64,000 nucleotides of DNA from Combretum micranthum (taxonomy: Eukaryota > Streptophyta > Magnoliopsida > Myrtales > Combretaceae). Each line of letters opens with the position of its first letter. Within the stretch, counting starts at the first letter, position 1. Where the stretch lies: contig JAMXBD010001381.1 in the NCBI GenBank assembly GCA_024138025.1, forward strand, positions 124,001 to 188,000, given 5' to 3'. The position numbers and the translations under genes were made by a program. A model generated the notes under the pieces. That model saw only the letters and a program-made list of their open reading frames with translations. It made no database searches and was not told where the DNA came from. Below, in pieces: positions 14,345 to 27,100 of the stretch.

Positions 14345-14740
14345 TGGGGCTATAAGTGAGTCGAGACAACTCGCGAGTTACTCAAATTCAACTTGCTTAT
14401 TACCGAGTTAAGCTCAAGTTCAAGCAACTCGAGTAGCTACCAAGTTCGAGTTTTAAAATATTTAACTGGGTAAGCTTGTGAGCTTAATTGAGTATTAAAT
14501 CGAGTTGAGTCGTGTTCAAGTTTATCGAGTATTATATGCTTTTTATAATTAAATCAATATTTAAAAGAATAATCGAGCTTAATCGAGTCAATTTGGAGTT
14601 TATCGAGTATTAAATCGAGTCGAGTTTGAGCTTAAAAATCAAAGCCTGATTGAGTTCGAGTTCAAGCTTCGAGTTTCTAGTTTTTATTCAAGTCGAGTTC
14701 GAGTTTATTACTGTATCAACTCGACTCGTTTACAACTCTA
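14345..14740. mobile_element. hAT-like MITE, 396 bp, with 8-bp target duplication
   Basis: The left end TGGGGCTATAAG and the right end TTACAACTCTA are imperfect inverted repeats. They are flanked by GTTTTGAA (14337-14344) and GTTTTGAG (14741-14748), an 8-bp duplication with one mismatch, the length typical of hAT insertions. The body is dense in GAGTCGAG and GAGTTCGAG motifs and their complements. There is no transposase frame. A related element lies at 16733-17249. Confidence 0.7.
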
Positions 14741-14748
14741 GTTTTGAG

Positions 14749-15345
14749 TGGTTAAAAAGGTATCATAGTGTTTTAACAAAGTAGTTCAATTGAGATCACC
14801 ATTAACATGTATCAACAAAAAAAATATTTAAAATTAAAACTTAAAAAATCTAGTACATCATGACATATGCCAATAATGGTCTTAATTGAACGACTTCTCT
14901 AAATATCGTGACATTGTTTTAAATACTCGAAACATTGTGATCTAAAATGAATTTGCTCCCTTAACGTTGTGACCTCAAATGAATTTATTCCAAAACATTT
15001 TGACCTTCTCATGTAATCTATCTTGCTGATTCTTAAAATTTAAAGAAACTGAAAGCCATTTTTTGTCAAAATATTTTCTATATATGCAAATGTCCATAAT
15101 CCAATGCAAAATTAGATTTTATAAAATCTATTAGACCCATGTATATAAAATATAGCCTATAAAGATAGGTGTTTCTTGTTTCTTAATAATTTAAATTGTT
15201 AAAGGATCTAATTCAATTTCCATGAGATAATAGGATAAGAGATATTATATTTCCTACAAATCTCGACTCAAGTATTTTAACTTTTAATTTGCCATGCTAT
15301 TTGCTTGATTTCTCTATTCAATCACCATATGTATAATTATATATA
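14749..15345. other. AT-rich spacer
   Basis: No gene or well-bounded element recognised between the hAT-like MITE and the foldback element. Confidence 0.5.
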
Positions 15346-15640
15346 GGGTTAATATCACGAATGGTATCTAAATTTTGACAAAATATGCAATTAAGTACAT
15401 AAACTTTGAAATTGATCAATTTAATACTTGAATTTCAAAATTAATTAATTTAATACCTCAAAAAACCTTTCGTGCAAACCAATAGTATATCTATCAAGTT
15501 CTTTTAGGTATCAAATTGATTAATTTAAAAAATTTTCAAGTACAAAAATTGAAAAGTTTTAAAGTTTAAGTATTAAATTGATTAATTTCAAAATTTACGT
15601 ACTTAAGTACATGTTTTGCTAAAATTGAACTATCTTTCTA
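15346..15640. mobile_element. Foldback MITE, copy 1
   Basis: The left arm, starting GGGTTAATATCACGAATGG, is mirrored by the right arm near 15570-15640: 'ttttgacaaaatatgcaatt' on the left is complementary in reverse to 'acatgttttgctaaaattga'-type sequence on the right. The whole unit can fold into one long imperfect hairpin of about 290 bp. A sibling lies at 58246-58520. The exact right boundary is uncertain by about 25 bp. Confidence 0.55.
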
Positions 15641-16732
15641 TATATTATCATTAGATTTAATACCACTAACAAACGTTGTAATTTTATTATTTAATTACAT
15701 TTGCTTTGGGTTTGGTGGCAAACTTAGAAGTTGGAGAGAGGTAGGTGAAGATTGTGGGTTTTGCAATCATCCATTGGTAAGTAGTGGAGGAAGAAACTAG
15801 TGCAATTGCATGTAAATGCAATCTTTTGTCAATTGCTTTTGCTTCGTGTATGGGACTTGCAACAGAATTTCTCCAAATGGACTCCACCAAATCAATCTCT
15901 CTCTCCTCTCTTCTCTTTCTTTCTCTTCCTCCCACCGGCAAGTAATCCATGTATTCCTTTTTAATTTCTGCATTTGGAAGCTTCTCAAATTTTGTAATTA
16001 TATCTCATCAAGGATTTATATATTATGATTAGTACAAAACGTCCTTTTCCTCGTAATTAAATTTAAATATCCAAACTTATTATGCGTCATTGAGTTTAGT
16101 GGTTATGAGATTTGGACTTCTCATTATTAAAAGAAGGAATGATTTGCTACCTTAGACTACATTTATAGGATGGTTGTGAATATATTCACGAAAGAAAAAA
16201 TTTTGTTGGTGATAATTTTAAATAAGGTTTTAACATTTCAAATGATTTTAGAAAGGAAAATCAACATTTGAATCAAATAAGAGGTTATTTTAAATAGTTA
16301 AGAATATAAATGAATTAATAATTCATCAGTATTTATCGTTTTATATGTTTAATTCATCTTTACTTTGTGCAAAATTTTGTGAATTGTTTCATTTTGCACA
16401 TGGGGCTACATGTATATTTTACAGAATTTTATAAATTAATTCAATGCTTTAATTTCCAACAAGGATGGAATCGTTGGATTTTCCTTCTGTATAATTATAA
16501 AAAACTATAGTTTGATGAAGGAAAAAAATGAAACATTGTTGAAAGTTATTAACTTTTAAAAACTTACTATAACAACTTCATTGAGCATTTATGAAATATC
16601 ACATGTAGATTTAAACTTCTACTTTAAAAAAAAATTATATAAAGTCCTGGTATATCTTTATTAATAAGGTTGGGGTTTTAGGGTATAGAGTTTAGCTATT
16701 ATTGTGTCCAATCGATTTTTAATGCATAGAAT
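15641..16732. other. Intergenic region with a CT-rich patch
   Basis: A moderately GC-richer, CT-rich patch at 15690-15950 has short open frames on both strands. None resembles a known protein or shows splice-supported coding. The rest is AT-rich. Confidence 0.45.
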
Positions 16733-17249
16733 TAGGGCTGTAAATGAACCGAGCTATTCATGAGCTATTTGAGCTTGGCTCGCTTCAAGTTTAGCTTGGC
16801 TCAAGCTCGATTAGTAAATTAGTTGAGCCCGAGCCTAAAGTAAAGCTCGTTTATCTAAACGAGCCAAGCTCAAGCTTTGATTAAGGCTTATAAGCCGACT
16901 TATGAACAAGCTCGTTTAGGCTCGTGAATAGACTCGCAACTAGACTTGTTGATAAGCTCATTAACAGATTTATAAATTTTTTTATGCATGATATATTATC
17001 TATAATTATATAATAAAAACAACAAAACTAATTTCTATTTAATAATTATGTATATAAAGTATAGCAATACTTATATATCACATTTTAGGTTTTAAAAATT
17101 GAAAAATGAGTTATCTAAATAAGTCCAGCTCAAGCCTTAATTTTAGGTTCTTTACAAAGCTCGGCTCGAGCTCGAACTTACTAAATTTTAAACAAATTAA
17201 ACTCAAACTTTTAAAAACTTAATTCGATTCTGCTCGTTTACGGAGTCCA
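16733..17249. mobile_element. Degraded hAT-like element rich in GAGC/GCTC motifs
   Basis: It starts TAGGGCTGTAAATGAACC and ends near GCTCGTTTACGGAGTCCA, an imperfect inverted repeat of the kind seen at 14345-14740. The interior has repeated GAGCTTGGCTC and AAGCTCG-type motifs. No matching 8-bp duplication is visible at the right end, so the boundary or the flank has decayed. No transposase is present. Confidence 0.5.
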
Positions 17250-19324
17250 TCTCAATGTCTTCTTCGCTTGTGTGACTTTGTTGGTGAAATACATAAGACT
17301 CTTCAGTCTTTATGTCCTTTTCACCATGTGATTCTCTTTATGAAATTTGGAAATCTTTACAGTTACATTCAATCACATCGTGTAGATCATGGGTGTGTTT
17401 TGATTGTAGAAAATATTTCTTTCTCTTTCTCTCTCTTTTATCATTTTTTTTTTCAATCAATACTTTAAAATCGTAAGAGATATTATCCTAGCAATCTTAA
17501 AAATTTTCATATATTAATGGTTTTAATAGTAAGCCGTGGCAGTGGATGAAAGGTAATGATAGCAACTTAAATATTGATACTGATTGGCACTGACAACGAA
17601 AAATATCAGTGAAAAATAGAATTTTCCTTTATCTAATTTTGATATCCATTTGTCTACATTTTATTGATATTTTTCATATTAAGGGTCCATTTGTTCTGTC
17701 ATTATGCAAACGCAATATAGATGTTTTCAAAAAGGTTATTTATTAAGAAATATATAAATAAAAAATAATATTTTTATTTATAAACAAATCAAACAAACCA
17801 TATATAGATAAGATATAGATACATATTATATATAAATATAAATATAAATAAAAAATAGATCATCTATACAAACCCTTATAATTTATTGTTATATTATCTT
17901 CTACCATTACTTATATAGAAAAATCATCACAAACCATAAATTCTCAAGATTACTATAGTCATATATAATTATTTTGAAAGCTAAATTAATAGAAACGAGC
18001 CTCAATAGTATTTTATGTAAAGAAAATATTTTTCTTTTATTTTGGTTTTGACATGCTTAAACATCATCACATGTCAATTCCGAATCGGAAATCAACTTAG
18101 GAATGGCAAGTCTGCATAGGATAAGAAATCGCCGATTCTAGCAGGTCCTTATTATTCCACCCCAAAACCACCTAATCCAATGATTTTAGACCCACTGATT
18201 CAAAAACCAGCTAGAGAACTGGAGGTTCCCGATTCTACACCACAACAATAAACAATAATAAAAAAAGAAGAGAGAAAGAAAGGAAAAAAGAAAAAAATTA
18301 TAAAAAAATTACAATTAAAAAAACAAATATTTAAAACGATTTTAATGTAACTAACAAAAATTTATTTCATATTCATGAGATTTAATATGTTGTTATTAAC
18401 AACACAAGTAATAAGTATATTTAAAACCATGAGTTGTTGAGTTTAAATAAACTTCTAATCAAAGTGGATCTTTCTTTCTTAACAATACGTGACTTGTTTT
18501 TGTATTGTTGGAGCTTATTTATATCTTAAATATTTTATAGTATCATATGGTTAACATGACAACTAAAAAAATGCAATTGATTGGATATTAATAAATGCAT
18601 AACCATGAAATTTCTTTTAACTAATGAGCTATAAACAATTATTGTTAGGCTCAATGTTATTTTAAGTTATAGTTTGTTTTGCATTTTTTTTTTACTTAAA
18701 TTAAGTAAATTATTTAATTTTTTTTTATTTCATGGTTCTTGGTTCCAAAGGAACTGAAGCCGAATCGTGGGAACTTAACTGGCTTCCACAGATCTGCTGC
18801 TAATTCCACCATTTTCTGGGATTGGAAACTGACGATTCGTGTCTTGCTCTTGACCTGAATCGACTCATGATGACATCTAGATGCTACTATCAATTTCAAG
18901 TACAACTCTAATTTTTTCAATTTATGTCATGCAATTTAGAGCAAGTTTAATGCGGGTGCTTGACACGCCTTTTATTGGCAAAGGACCACGCCTCAAGTGT
19001 TAAAAGCCTGGTTCGGAAAAACATTGGGGTCCTTGTTAATATACATGATTTTATTTAATTTTTAATATTTGTTTGTATATACTTTTTATTATATGGGTTC
19101 CTTAAATATTATAAAAAATATTAAAATATAATTTTTAATATTCTTAGGATAAAGTTGAAAGTTTATTAGAAATGAGAGTTCTTAAGATGTTGATGTGCCA
19201 TTTAATGACTCTAAACGAAATATGTGGGATTAAAGATGGTTTAGTGCTAAATTGCTTGCTTTTGCCCTTTGGCACTTTAAATGCCAAAAGAGGTTTTAGT
19301 TAAACTAAACAATAATAAACGGCC

Positions 19325-19362
19325 AAAAAGAAAAAAGAAAAAAGAAAAAAGAAAAAAGAAAA
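19325..19362. repeat. (AAAAAAG)n microsatellite
   Basis: A 7-bp unit of A-runs separated by G, repeated about five times. Low-complexity DNA with no sign of function. Confidence 0.85.
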
Positions 19363-22300
19363 GCAATAACAAAACTTCAAAATATTGATTGTAAAGTTAC
19401 GATTTGTAAGCTGATTATCAATGCAGCATAAAAGGAAGTAAACTTACATATTCTTTTACCACTGCGACAATAATTTTGGAGATCTCAAAAGGTATTTTCA
19501 TGCCAAACAAGCTTTTATGATCGCATCAATAAGACCTCTTACTATAAATCTAACTGTTAAAATAAATATAATAAATAAAATATTAATTATTTTAATGATT
19601 TGATTACAGTTAGGTATAGTATAAATCATGCAATGATGACAGACCTATTGAATTTTCCTTTACTTTTATTTCCCTTTCTTTTTCTTCTTTGCAGTAGCTA
19701 TATTAGTTCTTAAAAAATAAAGTTTCCGAAGCAAAAGGACTTTTGTTTACCCAATAAATATCATTTTTATTATATTTAAATGTAATGAAAAAATACATAG
19801 ATGGATCAACTTAAAGTCGTGAAGATTTTCTAGGAAAATGTATAACAATATTTCTTATTGTATTCTAGCAGCTATTAACGATAGAAGGCAAAAAATCATG
19901 ATCAATAATTGATGGTAATAATTATTTATTATGGAAAATGTCAACTAAAAATAGAGTTTTATTTTTAAAAAGTGGAATAAATTCCTTTTTTCATTTAATA
20001 TTTCAAAATCCCCAATCATTACATAAATCTCTATCTAGGCCGTATAGGTCTGTTTGTTTTGTTGGTTTTCCATTAGTTTAGGATCGGTTTGATGTTTGTT
20101 TGAATAAGACTTTTTTTCTAAAAAACAAATAAAGATAAAAAACATACATATTTTCTTATAAACAAATCAAAGGAACCAGATATAGATAAGATACATATAC
20201 AGATACAGATGAAAATCAGATAATCCAAATAGAATTATTAATCTATTGTGACTAAAAGTCATTACTGTTTGGGATCTTTTTAAGAGAATTGCTTTTGAAC
20301 TTAATAAAACTTATTTATAACAATCTTAAAAAAAAAAAAATTAAAATAAATGAATATACTTAAAATATATATATATATATATTTTTTTTTTTTTTGGGAA
20401 ATAAACCGTCCTAATTTTAGAAGTCATCCCTTCCAAGTTCCAACCTCCTCTGCACAACTCATTAGTTTGTTAGCCTGTACCAAACATTAACCAAACCGGG
20501 ACCGTTACCACCAAGAATTTCAATCCACATTGAGTAGGAGGTTGAGTGAGCTGTTACATTTGGTTGATTTCATGTTTCATGGTTGTAATGCCATGATTGC
20601 ACAAGAGACCTAGATCTTGTATCAAACCAGGAGAAGCATCAGTCTTATTGTTGTTTAAAAAGATAAAATTAGCATCAATCTATGTTAAAACCCTAGATCT
20701 CTTATGTTTCAAATGTACCAAATGAGGAAAAATTATCTAATGTCTATTTGATAGGGGTCTTAAAGCGAATAAATTTGTCTAAAAAAATGATATATTCATA
20801 TATCTAGCTTACTATACCAAATTTTCTCCTTATTTTGTATCATTGACTTGACCTTATTAATTCTTATCGCTAATTCATATAGTCAAATCTAAATTTCCAT
20901 GCCCCCTTTTTTTTTTTGTTGAACTAAAACATAGGGCTTATGGGTTTTGTAATATTAATTTTTATGTGATGTGAGTTAAGGTGGCATCAAGTGGAAATAA
21001 AGAGCAGTTAATAGGTTTGTTTGATATTTTATTGTTTTTTAATTTATGTCTTTTCTCCTTACTCATTATATAATGTTGAAGACCTAACAAAAAATTTAGA
21101 AAAGGAGTTACAAATAGTAAAATGGACTTATTTTGAGAATTTTTCATATTTAACTCTTGTTTCTATTATGTATATATCTATGCAATGTTACACTTGTTGT
21201 CAAATTGAACATTTCAAAATTTAGATACCAGATTGAATTTCTTTTCGAAGCTTTGATAATAAATTTCATATTTTTCTTATATTTTTTAAAACGGTTGGAA
21301 TTGAAATAAATGGTATTTGAAACAATTCCATCTAAAACATCAAACCATTAAAAACGTTTCAATTTGTTAAGAGTTACTCACTTAAATTCAATCAAAAAGT
21401 GGGAAGATCATAGAATTGGAATAGCCTTTACGTTATTACCAAATATTTGCTAGATTTTAATACAAGTATTGCTAATCATAGAAAAAAAATAAACTAACTA
21501 CCTATAGCCTTTTGTCATGCCATTCATATAAATTAAATATAAATGCACAACACCAACACCTTTATATAGTTTTACTTTTTGTTATGTATTAGTCCGTGAC
21601 CATTCACTTTGTCACTTTTCGTTCAAAACAATACAACAAAAACAAACCTAAGCACGTATCTACACGCTTTCTAGGGCGTGCTTGTGACTGTCGGGCGACT
21701 CGGACCTCACCAAGATAAAGCCCCATAACAGCCTAAAGTGAAATTCACGTTCGCCTATACCAAATGCGTCTCCAAATTATTAAACCAGGCAGGTAGGGCA
21801 AGCATAAAGCACACAACAAACTTAATGCCACGAGTCAGGTTGAGATAGTATAATAATAAATTTAAATTTAAATTATATATATGTAAGCTCGATTGAGTTT
21901 TGTAACTCAAAAATTAATTTGAGGTGGTATTTTAAGTCGGTCAGATCCGAGTTCAATTAGATTTGCAATGTAGTTGAACTAAATATTATGAAGCAAACTT
22001 GAATAGTTTTTTGACAAATTGATTTGTATATATTCTAGTTATAACTCTAAACGTATACACGTGATTCAAATCATTATCAAAGCCTTAAAATTATAGCTAA
22101 AAGGATCTTAATATGGTTGATTTTAAGATTTTAATTATGGTTTGAGCGATAAAATATATATAATTTTTAAAGATACCATTTTTAAGAGTTTAGATGTAAT
22201 GTATGTTATGAGATGAAGCATGTATTAATGATTTCCCAATTACTAAAATACATGCATAAGATAAGTGAGGATAGATTGGGAAGTTAGGAACCGACCATTT

Positions 22301-22660
22301 TGGGATTGAGCATCGAGCATAGGGAATCTTTGTTCTGCGCTATATAGTACAAATGGTAACGCACTTCTCCAGCAAAATAGTTAAAATGGGAATACAAACA
22401 AAATACATATGATATAAATGCGTCGGTTTGTTTTCTCGTATCCAAATTATTTTAACGTTATGTTTTTATGTTTTTTAAATAAATATTTATCATAAAAATA
22501 AATATCAATAAAATACAGATAATATTATTCATAAATAGACTAAACATATATAATACAGATAAATTATATTTAATTCTGATATAAATATAATATTAATAAA
22601 AATCAAACAATCCAAACATCCCAAAGCAAGCTGATCTTATTGAATGTCTCCAAGTTATAA

Positions 22661-22682
22661 ATATATATATATATATATATAT
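22661..22682. repeat. (AT)11 microsatellite
   Basis: A perfect AT dinucleotide run at the right edge of a MITE-like relic. Similar runs occur at 9941-9959 and about 20360-20380. Confidence 0.85.
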
Positions 22683-23631
22683 TTAATTTTGAGTTAACTG
22701 AAAATTTTGCAACAATTTTTTTATCGTATTCAAAATACACTAAAAAGAAAAACATATTTCATTGTATTTTTTTTTATCACTACGTTTTTAAATTTCTTTT
22801 TGTATTATTAGTCATTACCCATAGTCCATAGAGTGCTTCAAGAGATTTTTACTGCTTTATCAAATTTTAACTCTTTTTTTGAAAAAAAAGGTAATATATT
22901 TAATTGATAGAAACAATAAATATTTTACTTAATTTTATATCTACAATTTAAAGTAATTAAATCATGCTAATTTATCATTTTTTTAAAATTTCTTAATGAG
23001 TCTTCGTTAATGGAACTATGCATGCTAAATCATGATTAGGATCATATAGCATTGCAACATCTATTCATATAAACATCTAGAAGATGGAGTATAATGACAA
23101 ATTTAAACATTTTCTTCTGCTTAAACCGTGGTATACTCATTCAGATTTAGAAATTTTGACACTTCATACCGGTTTCAAGTAAAACGAAATGAAAAATGAA
23201 GTAATGATGGATGTGGAAACATTTGCTAAAAGTATAAAGGAAAAAAAAAAACCTTTTTGTTTACTAATATTAATTGTATAGATTAAAAAAAAATAATTGC
23301 AATGTTATGATTTTGCACAGCAAAAATAATCCAGCCTGCTACACTATTTAGAAAAAGTACATAAATACCTTATTACAAATACATGCCAATGAATTTGTCA
23401 TATAATATTCATGACTCCTATCCATATTCAAATTCACAAAAAAAAAAAAAATTAAATGTGAATAAAAAATGTACCATCATTAAAAAAAAAAAAAAAAAGC
23501 ACACCCAATTGAAGTGGATGAAGCTCCACCTCTATTTGAAGAAGGGGAAAAAAAATTTTTTTTGGGGGACCTTTTTTTAAATAGGTCCCACTTTTCTTTT
23601 TCAGTCCCTCTGTGAGCCTTCCTCTCTTCCT

Positions 23632-23639
23632 TTATAAAA
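23632..23639 (+). promoter_or_regulatory. TATA box of the beta-galactosidase gene
   Basis: TTATAAAA lies about 30 bases upstream of CATAGCATTCATTTCATC, a plausible transcription start region, and about 500 bases upstream of the start codon. A CT-rich leader typical of plant 5' UTRs follows. The call comes from position and sequence only. Confidence 0.5.
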
Positions 23640-24138
23640 TCACCTTCCAAACCATAGCATTCATTTCATCAGAAAACCTCCCTCTCTCTCCCTCTCTCTC
23701 TCTCTGACTCTCATTTTCCTTCCTAAAAAAAGGAAAGAAAAAAAAAAAAACCAACTTCCACATTTCACATTACATTCTGCCTTTTTTTTTTTGGGCCAAG
23801 CCACATTACATTCTGCTACACAAAACAAACCACACACAAAACATAATTAAAAACATTACAAAACCAAAACCTCTTCTTTCTTTCTTTCTTCCACTGTTGT
23901 TGTCCTATCAATACACCCTTTCTTAAACCTTTCTTTTCTTTGCCTTACAAACTTAGAATAAACGAACTATATACTATTTCAATAATCCCAAAAGGACAAA
24001 AAGCAAAAAAGAAAAAAAAAATTTAAAGTTCATAAATTTTTTTTTTTTTTTTCTGTTGGAAGAAAGTTGAAAACTTTCATTTCCATTAAAGGTCATTGCT
24101 TTGTGTGAAAAGCTTGGTTCTTTAGTACATTTGATGAA
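23640..24138 (+). promoter_or_regulatory. Long 5' leader of the beta-galactosidase gene with CT tract and overlapping uORF
   Basis: About 470 bases of probable 5' UTR. A CT microsatellite lies at 23679-23705, A-runs at about 23727-23750, and CACATTACATTCTGC is present twice near 23764-23816. A short upstream ORF starts at 24134 in a weak context (T at -3), encodes MKWVLDF and ends at 24157, overlapping the main start codon out of frame. The main ATG (24139) has G at -3 and G at +4, so leaky scanning would favour it. A leader intron cannot be excluded. Confidence 0.45.
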
Positions 24139-27100
24139 ATGGGTCCTAGATTTTTAATGTGGAATGCAGCAGTGTTCTTGGTTGTGTGTATCTGGGCTTT
24201 ATCTGTTGAAGTTGAAGCATCTGTTTCTTATGATAATAAGGCTATTATTATTAATGGGAAAAGAAGGATTCTTCTTTCTGGGTCCATTCATTATCCCAGA
24301 AGTACCCCTGAGGTAAATTAAAATTTTTTTTTAATAAAAAATGTGTTATATTTTTTTGTTTTGTTGTATGAAGCACTAACTGTTTTTTATGTTGTGTGAA
24401 GTTATTATTTCTTATACAGCATTGTGTATTTGCATGCTAGTGAAATTAGGCTGTACTAATATATTGTACTCAATAATTTTGTAAAAAATAAAAATTGTAG
24501 TGTTATATTTTTTCAGTTGGAATAAAGCTAATGTTGTTTAACAGTTTAAGCAAGTGTGATGAGTGTCAATGTCAGGCTTTATGTCAAATTTTCACATGTT
24601 TTAGGATGTTACAAACTTTTTACTGCTAACAGAGAAGCTTTTTTATTTTTTTTTCTTTCTTTTTTTACATGCTGGAAATTTATTGGAACTTATGTATTTA
24701 TTCCTTCAATTTTTTTTTTTTTGGTATCTACAGATGTGGCCAGATCTTATTCAAAGGCAAAAGAAAGGATTGGATGTGATTCAAACATATGTTTTTTGGA
24801 ATGGACATGAGCCTTCACTTGGCAAAGTAAACCAAAAAAGAATTTTTTTTACCTTCTTTTTATGCCCTTTTTAGTATTTATTGTTATCATTATTCTCTGC
24901 ACAAGTAGCAATTTCTGACAATTTTTAATGATTGCAGTACTATTTCGGAGAAAACTATGATTTGGTAAGATTTGTCAAGTTGGTCAAACAAGCAGGTCTC
25001 TATGTCCATCTTAGGATTGGTCCCTATGTTTGTGCTGAATGGAATTTTGGGTAATAATTCAAACTTCTTTAAATTCACTTAATTGTGAAGAGTTTCTAAT
25101 TGCTATTGGGATTTTGCCTTTATTTTGAAGTATTTGATGGATTGTTATGTTTAATGTTTCAGGGGATTTCCTGTTTGGCTCAAATATGTGCCTGGAATCA
25201 GCTTTAGAACAGATAATGGACCTTTTAAGTTAGCCCATTTTCTTCCTTTCTTTCTTTAATTAGAATTCACTCTTCATTTCCATTTTGTAATTTGTAACTT
25301 CATTTAGGGAATAAAAAAAAATTAAGGATGTACAAATATCACTTTGTATAAATAAGAGAAAATATAATGATCCTATTAACAGATTGTCCAGTCTATCATT
25401 TTAACTGTTGATGGTTTTAGAAGTTAATGCAATGAGTATTTCTCAACAACGGAGCAGGCCATGGGACTGCCAAGTGATTCATAAATATGGCATCCTCTGT
25501 TATAAGTAGCTGCTGACACATAAACACAATACTCGTATGTTGCAAATGTTAAAAGTATTTCCTTAGCTGTATTTGTGGTATAATTAATCATCTTGTCTGA
25601 TAGCCAAAAAATAAATAAATAAATACATAACCATCTTGTCTTGATTATTCTATTTTCGGTTATCTAAACTTCTCTTCGTGTTCCATTTGCAAGTATTACA
25701 TGCAAAAGTTCACAACAAAAATTGTCAATATGATGAAAGCAGAGGGATTATACGAGTCCCAAGGTGGACCAATAATTCTATCCCACTAAGAAATCTATCT
25801 TTCGGTAGAAGATAAACATTGGTTTACTCCATATATTGCACATTATGATATTTTACTGAGTAACTTAATTTGTCCATGTGTTTGGTAGATTGAAAATGAA
25901 TATGGTCCCATGGAGTATGAATCTGGTGCTTCTGGTCGAGCTTACACAAAATGGGCTGCTAACATGGCGTTGAGCCAAAAAACTGGTGTCCCGTGGGTCA
26001 TGTGCAAGCAAGATGATGCCCCATCCAATTGTGAGCTAGCTCAAAATTTATCTAATATTTTAGCTTTATCTGTTTAATTTTCCTTTGACATTCCATATTC
26101 TCGTGTTGGTCTTGGTTGTCCTGTATTTTCAACAAGACATTGGTGGGGTTGCTACTGCTCAGTGTGTCGCTTCATTCTTCCCTTGGGTGCTATTACTGAT
26201 TAGTCCTCATTGCACATGGCTCAGTTATGCTTCTTTTGAGTTCTATATGTTCACTTTAGTTTACCTTTTTTCGTTTCATTCCCCTCGGGGCATTTTGTAA
26301 TATTAGATTTTAGACAATTAATCTCAAGCATCATGCTTTCATTCGTTTTAATTTTCTACCTAAATTATAGAAAGTGATCTTATTTCTGACCCAGCTATGC
26401 AAAAGTTACACACTGCATCATTTACTAATGAAAAGGAACTATATTATACTTTTAGAAGCCTGTTTTATTCAATTCTTAGATTTGTTTTCATTAAACAGAT
26501 TAACACTTGCAATGGCTTTTACTGTGACTACTTTTCGCCAAACAAGGCTTTCAAACCGAAGATGTGGACAGAAGCATGGACTGGATGGTAAATAAACCGT
26601 CATTCTGTTATATTGCCCTGTACTTGTCATAGTTTGAACTTTATGGTTTTTCAATTGTTCACTCATTGTTTATATTTAGGTACACCAAATTTGGAGTCCA
26701 GTTCCAAGCCGACCGTAGAAGACCTTGCTTTCTCTGTTGCTAGGTTCATACAAAAGGGTGGATCATTCATTAATTATTACATGGTGATTGAATTGTTCAT
26801 TAAACTTTCCCGCATTATTATTTTGTTGGGAAAATTGAGATTTAATTTTTATTTTTTGTGTTTAGTACCATGGAGGAACAAATTTTGGACGAACTGCAGG
26901 GGGTCCATTCATTGCCACTAGCTATGATTATGATGCTCCGATCGATGAGTATGGTTAGTAAAGCATATTGGCGTTTTGTTTCTGTTTTCAAAGTTCATGT
27001 TCTTTCTTAGCAGCCTAGAGATATAAATAAATTGTCTGCACAAGATTAATGCATGCAGTACATTGGGGTACTTGGACGCAAAGTGAGGAGGATAAAATTT

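Larger units (their letters stand above)
17250..23631. other. Intergenic region upstream of the beta-galactosidase gene
   Basis: About 6.4 kb without a recognised gene. It holds pieces of the TTTGGATTATTGGA-type MITE family (about 17690-17880, 20040-20240, 22420-22625), a possible hAT-like piece ending in GTACAACTCTA near 18913, an (AAAAAAG)n tract, (AT)n tracts and a short GC-richer unassigned island near 21650-21790. Confidence 0.5.

Noticed and set aside
18098..18913. Possible hAT element from TAGGAATGGCAAG to GTACAACTCTA
   Set aside because: The ends look hAT-like, but the flanking 8 bases (AATCAACT and ATTTTTTC) do not match and the inverted ends are weak.
26613..26921. Separate 102-codon open frame across beta-galactosidase exons 8 and 9
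   Set aside because: It is the shifted reading frame of exon 8 caused by nearby missing bases, running on into intron sequence.
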